NCBI RefSeq assembly: GCF_900116135.1
Contig: NZ_FOZX01000002.1
Location: 515,959 to 579,958 of the forward strand
DNA from: Saccharopolyspora flava
GTDB taxonomy: Bacteria > Actinomycetota > Actinomycetes > Mycobacteriales > Pseudonocardiaceae
Reading direction: 5' to 3'
Length of the DNA stretch: 64,000 nt
Part shown: piece by piece, positions 61,032-64,000 of the stretch
How positions within the stretch are numbered: position 1 is the stretch's first letter
How the letters are laid out: every line of letters begins with the position of its first letter
Notes under the pieces: generated by a model
Database searches by the model: none
Told to the model about the DNA's origin: nothing
Seen by the model: only the letters and a program-made list of their open reading frames with translations
Program-made: the position numbers and the translations under genes

Positions 61032-62107
61032 GCCCCTGATGATCCTCCGGGGACGGGGTGTATGGCCACCTCGGTCGCCTTGATCACGAACCACACGTCC
61101 TCACCTGCGGAGAGTCCGAGCTCGGCGACGGCCGCCGGGGTGACGTCGGCGGCGAGACCGCTCTCGGCCCGCACCCGGACCACGTCGCCGCGCGGTTCCA
61201 GGGCCGCGACGGTCACCGGCAGCGCGTTGCGCGGGCTGCCGTGCGGGCGGTCCCGGTGCACGGCCACCGCCGCCGGGGCGAACACCGCGGCGGCCGGTTC
61301 CCGCGCGTCGAGCTCCTCGACGACCCGGCCGCTGATGATCTCCTCGCCGATCCGCACTCCCCCGTCGCTCGCGGTGCCCGCGAGCAGGTTCAGCCCGGCC
61401 AGGCGGGCGGTGAAGGCCTCGCGCGGCCGGGACAGGACCTCGCTGGTCGGCCCCTGCTCGACGATCCGACCGTCGCGCAGCACCAGCAGCCGGTCGGCCA
61501 GCACGACGGCGTCGAGCACGTCGTGGGTGACCAGCACCGTCGGCGTCTCCTGGCGGCGCAGCACCTGGTGCAGCAGGCCGCGCATCGCCGGGGCCGCGTC
61601 GACGTCCAGCGCCGCCAGCGGCTCGTCGAGCATGAGCAGCCGGGGATCGCCGGCCAGCGCGCGGGCCAGCGCGACCCGCTGCGCCTGACCTCCGGACAGC
61701 CGCGCCGGACGACGTCCGCCCAGCTCGGCGACACCCGTCTCGGTCAGCCAGTGCTCGGCGATCTCCCGCGCCCGCGCCCGGCTCGCGCCCGCCGCGCGCG
61801 GGCCGAAGGCGACGTTGTCGCGCGCGGTGAGGTTCGGGAACAGCAGCGGCTGCTGCGCCAGCAGCCCGACACCGCGCCGGTGGGTCGCGACGTGGACGCG
61901 CCGCTCGGTGTCCAGCCACGGCGTCCCGTCCAGCTCGACGACGCCGCGGTCCGGCACCAGCTGCCCGGCCAGCACCGACAGCAGCGTCGACTTGCCCGCG
62001 CCGTTGTGCCCGAGCACCGCCAGCACCTCGCCGGGCGCCACCTCGAAGTCGGCGCGCAGCGAGAACTCCGCGCGGTGCAGCTCGACGTCCACCCGCAGGC
62101 CGCTCAC
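61028..62107 (-). CDS. modC: Molybdate ABC transporter ATP-binding protein
   Basis: A 359-residue ABC ATPase energising molybdate import. Walker A GHNGAGKST, Q-loop LLAQQPLLFPNLTARDNVAF, signature LSGGQAQRVALARAL, Walker B LLMLDEPLAALD and H-loop VTHD are intact; the C-terminal 110 residues form a TOBE/Mop regulatory domain (LPVTVAALEPRGDVVRVRAE...). GTG at 62107 overlaps modB by 4 bases. Confidence 0.93.
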   Translation of the reverse strand: MSGLRVDVELHRAEFSLRADFEVAPGEVLAVLGHNGAGKSTLLSVLAGQLVPDRGVVELDGTPWLDTERRVHVATHRRGVGLLAQQPLLFPNLTARDNVAFGPRAAGASRARAREIAEHWLTETGVAELGGRRPARLSGGQAQRVALARALAGDPRLLMLDEPLAALDVDAAPAMRGLLHQVLRRQETPTVLVTHDVLDAVVLADRLLVLRDGRIVEQGPTSEVLSRPREAFTARLAGLNLLAGTASDGGVRIGEEIISGRVVEELDAREPAAAVFAPAAVAVHRDRPHGSPRNALPVTVAALEPRGDVVRVRAESGLAADVTPAAVAELGLSAGEDVWFVIKATEVAIHPVPGGSSGA

Positions 62108-62898
62108 AACCGTCCCTCCACAGCCCTCGGGCGGGCGATCACGATCACCAGCAGGGCCACCACGACCAGCAACAACGACATCGCCACCGCAGCGTCCACA
62201 TCGGACTGCGCGGTGGTGTAGATGGCCAGCGGCAGGGTTCGGGTGCTGCCCTGCAGGCTGCCCGCGAAGGTGATCGTCGCGCCGAACTCGCCCAGCGCGC
62301 GGGCGAAGGTCAGCACCAGGCTCGACCCGAGAGCGGGCAGCAGCAGCGGCAGCGTGACCCGCCGGAACGCCAGCCAGGGACCCGCGCCGAGCGTCGCCGC
62401 GACCTGCTCGTAGCGACCGCCCGCCGTGCGCAGCGCTCCTTCCAGACCGACCACCAGGAACGGCATCGCGACGAACGTCTGCGACAGCACGACCGCCGCG
62501 GTGGTGTAGGGCAGCCGGATGCCGGCCACCGCCAGCACGCCGCCGAGCGGCCCGGTCCGGCCCAGCAGGTAGAGCAGCGCGAGACCGCCGACGACCGGCG
62601 GCAGCACCAGCGGCAGCAGCACCAGGGCCCGCACCACGCGGAGTCCGCGCATCCGGGAGCGGGCCAGCACCACCGCCAGCGGCACCCCGAGCAGCGCGGC
62701 CAGCGCGGTCGCGATCAGGCCCGTGACCACCGACAACCGCAGCGCGTCCAGGGCCGACGGGCTCAGCAGCAGCGCGGGCAGCCGCGCCGGTTCGACCCGG
62801 GTGAGCAGGCCGAGCACCGGCAGCACCACCAGCGCCAGCGCGAGCGTCGCAGGCACCCACAGCACGGCGGGCACCTGCGACGGACGACGCTCGATCAC
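62104..62898 (-). CDS. modB: Molybdate ABC transporter permease
   Basis: A 264-residue membrane permease with about six helices and the EAA-type cytoplasmic coupling loop EQVAATLGAGPWLAFRRVTLP. LLPLVLPPVVGGLALLYLLG and FARALGEFGATITFAGSLQG are ModB landmarks. It overlaps modA and modC by 4 bases each. Confidence 0.94.
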   Translation of the reverse strand: MIERRPSQVPAVLWVPATLALALVVLPVLGLLTRVEPARLPALLLSPSALDALRLSVVTGLIATALAALLGVPLAVVLARSRMRGLRVVRALVLLPLVLPPVVGGLALLYLLGRTGPLGGVLAVAGIRLPYTTAAVVLSQTFVAMPFLVVGLEGALRTAGGRYEQVAATLGAGPWLAFRRVTLPLLLPALGSSLVLTFARALGEFGATITFAGSLQGSTRTLPLAIYTTAQSDVDAAVAMSLLLVVVALLVIVIARPRAVEGRL

Positions 62899-63656
62899 GG
62901 AACGTCGAAGCCGTGCGCGCCGAGGACCTCGTGGCCGACCGGGCCGCGCACGTACGCCACGAACTCGTCGGCGGCCTGCGCCTGCTGCGAGTCCTTGACG
63001 GTGGCGATCGGATAGCTGTTGATGACCTGCGGGGACTCCGGGAAGTCGATCGACTGCACCTTGTCGCCGGCCGCCTTGGCGTCGGTGACGTAGACCAGGC
63101 CCGCGTCGGCCTCACCGGCCACGACCTTCTGCAGGACCTGCTTGACGTCGTTCTCCTCGCTGACCGGCTGCAACCCGACCCCGGCGGCCCGGGCGACCTG
63201 CTGGGTCGCCGAACCGCACGGCACCTGAGGTGCGCAAACGACCAGCTTCTTGCCCGCGAGGTCGTGCAGCGAGGTCACGTGCGCGGGGTTTCCGGGAGGC
63301 ACCACCAGCGTCAGCCGGTTGGTGGCGAAGGTCTGCGGCGGCGAGACGAGATCGGCGACCTTGGCCATGTTCTTCTCGTCGGCCGAGGCGAACACGTCGC
63401 CCGGGCGGCCCTGCTTGATCTGCTCGGCCAGCGTCGAGGAGCCCTGGTAGTCGAACTGGACCTTGACGTCGGGGTGCTCGGCGGTGAACCGCTTCCCCAG
63501 CTCGTCGAAGGACTCGGTCAGCGACGCGGCCGCCAGCACGGTGACCGTCCGCTGCGGGGCCGGGGCCTGCGCGGACTGGCCGGATGTGGCCTGCCCGCAC
63601 CCCGCCAGCAGGGTCAGCGCGAGCATCCCGCCCGCGATCATCTTGAGCTTCGACAT
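62895..63656 (-). CDS. modA: Molybdate-binding lipoprotein
   Basis: A 253-residue periplasmic-type binding protein anchored as a lipoprotein: MSKLKMIAGGMLALTLLAGC ends in the lipobox LAGC. The ModA fold shows VTVLAAASLTESFDELGKRF, FDYQGSSTLAEQIKQGRPGDVFASAD (oxyanion-contacting Ser residues) and GLVYVTDAKAAGDKV. Starts immediately (0 bases) after the regulator stop and overlaps modB by 4 bases. Confidence 0.95.
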   Translation of the reverse strand: MSKLKMIAGGMLALTLLAGCGQATSGQSAQAPAPQRTVTVLAAASLTESFDELGKRFTAEHPDVKVQFDYQGSSTLAEQIKQGRPGDVFASADEKNMAKVADLVSPPQTFATNRLTLVVPPGNPAHVTSLHDLAGKKLVVCAPQVPCGSATQQVARAAGVGLQPVSEENDVKQVLQKVVAGEADAGLVYVTDAKAAGDKVQSIDFPESPQVINSYPIATVKDSQQAQAADEFVAYVRGPVGHEVLGAHGFDVP

Positions 63657-64000
63657 TCAGCCCTCTCCCGGTGTTTCCACCACGACGTTGGTCGACTTGA
63701 CCACGGCCACCGCGAGCGACCCGGGCACCAGCCCGAGTTCGCGGACCGCCTCGGTGCTCATCAGCGACACCACCCGGTGCGGACCGCACTGGATCTCCAC
63801 CTGCGACATCACCTTGTCCGAGACGATCTCGGTCACCAGACCCACCCAGCGGTTGCGCGCCGAGCGCCCCACGGCCGACGGGTCCGGTGCGGTCCGGGCC
63901 TGGTCGCGGGTGAACTCGGCGAGCGCGGCGCCGTCGACGACCAGCCGGCCGGCCGAGTCGCGCTCCGCGGGTAACTGCCCGCCGTCGACCCAGCGGCGAA
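63657..64000 (-). CDS. HTH-TOBE molybdate-responsive protein, 5' end outside window
   Basis: The frame from the stop at 63657 stays open to the window edge, giving 114 visible codons. The upstream part reads RRWVDGGQLPAERDSAGRLV, the end of a MerR/excisionase-type helix-turn-helix with its wing; after a linker comes a Mop/TOBE domain (NRWVGLVTEIVSDKVMSQVE...SLMSTEAVRELGLVPGSLAVAVVKSTNVVVE) that binds molybdate. It is therefore a ModE-like regulator with an excisionase-type rather than LysR-type HTH. Its stop abuts the modA start, so it heads the operon and probably senses molybdate for it. Confidence 0.8.
   Translation of the reverse strand, partial: RRWVDGGQLPAERDSAGRLVVDGAALAEFTRDQARTAPDPSAVGRSARNRWVGLVTEIVSDKVMSQVEIQCGPHRVVSLMSTEAVRELGLVPGSLAVAVVKSTNVVVETPGEG

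Overview
The window is GC-rich actinobacterial chromosome with strong G/C preference at third codon positions, many GTG starts, tightly overlapping genes and at least nine start codons sitting 6-7 bases behind a TANNNT -10 box (leaderless mRNAs). Gene content (SepH, DUF2530, DUF2537, DUF2771, DUF3027, a CspB-like long cold-shock protein, R2lox, XRE/DUF397 pairs, an IdeR/DmdR-type iron box) points to Actinomycetota, most likely Pseudonocardiales (Saccharopolyspora-like); the genus is inferred from overall flavour only. The stretch from citA-serC-sepH to the cold-shock gene resembles, from memory, the Rv0871-Rv0889c neighbourhood of Mycobacterium tuberculosis, so most of it is core chromosome. 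No phage, insertion sequence, CRISPR array, rRNA or tRNA was found.

Layout. 1-4484: end of a secreted I36-like inhibitor, then a coupled minus-strand operon (DMT transporter, two GT4 glycosyltransferases, an alpha/beta hydrolase). 5212-7433: CopD-like copper protein convergent with an unusual membrane protein carrying two Asp/His motifs. 7611-11098: GH25-LysM lysozyme, a secreted DUF4232 protein, a monoacylglycerol-lipase-like hydrolase, a PRC-barrel protein and an unknown. 11238-15073: four-gene cassette of small coiled-coil proteins around a soluble FtsK/SpoIIIE-type ATPase, followed at 15085-15901 by a very large nested palindrome built from 62-bp repeats. 15971-20604: GNAT protein, alkyl-DHAP-synthase-like flavoprotein, TetR regulator, glpD. 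20871-29248: citrate synthase, sugar kinase/TetR pair with a divergent acyl-CoA dehydrogenase, aldose epimerase, amino-acid permease, MFS exporter. 29331-35257: palindrome array, pdxH, and urease operon ureABCFGD. 35531-44586: second citrate synthase, SEC-C protein, serC, sepH, DUF2537/SpoU pair, GCS2-type ligase, superoxide dismutase with a Nur-like box. 44750-50035: MarR/MFS pair, purine permease, small proteins, zinc-finger/XRE/DUF397 set. 50032-58732: sacsin-like ATPase with DUF3027, glutamine cyclotransferase, MFS, DUF2771 lipoprotein, cold-shock protein, HAD phosphatase. 58840-64000: R2-like ligand-binding oxidase, then a molybdate operon (HTH-TOBE regulator, modABC) coupled to a NagD-type HAD phosphatase.

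How it fits together. Metal biology recurs: nickel urease, a possible Nur operator on sod, a copper gene pair, a Mn/Fe oxidase, an iron box and molybdate uptake. Central metabolism is represented by two citrate synthases, SerC, GlpD and PdxH. The stretch least explained by known function is the FtsK-like cassette plus the repeat structure beside it. Intergenic spaces carry several families of short palindromes (core TTTTCATGAAAA; CAATTTC/GAAATTG; AAGGTTCCC), mostly just past gene ends.
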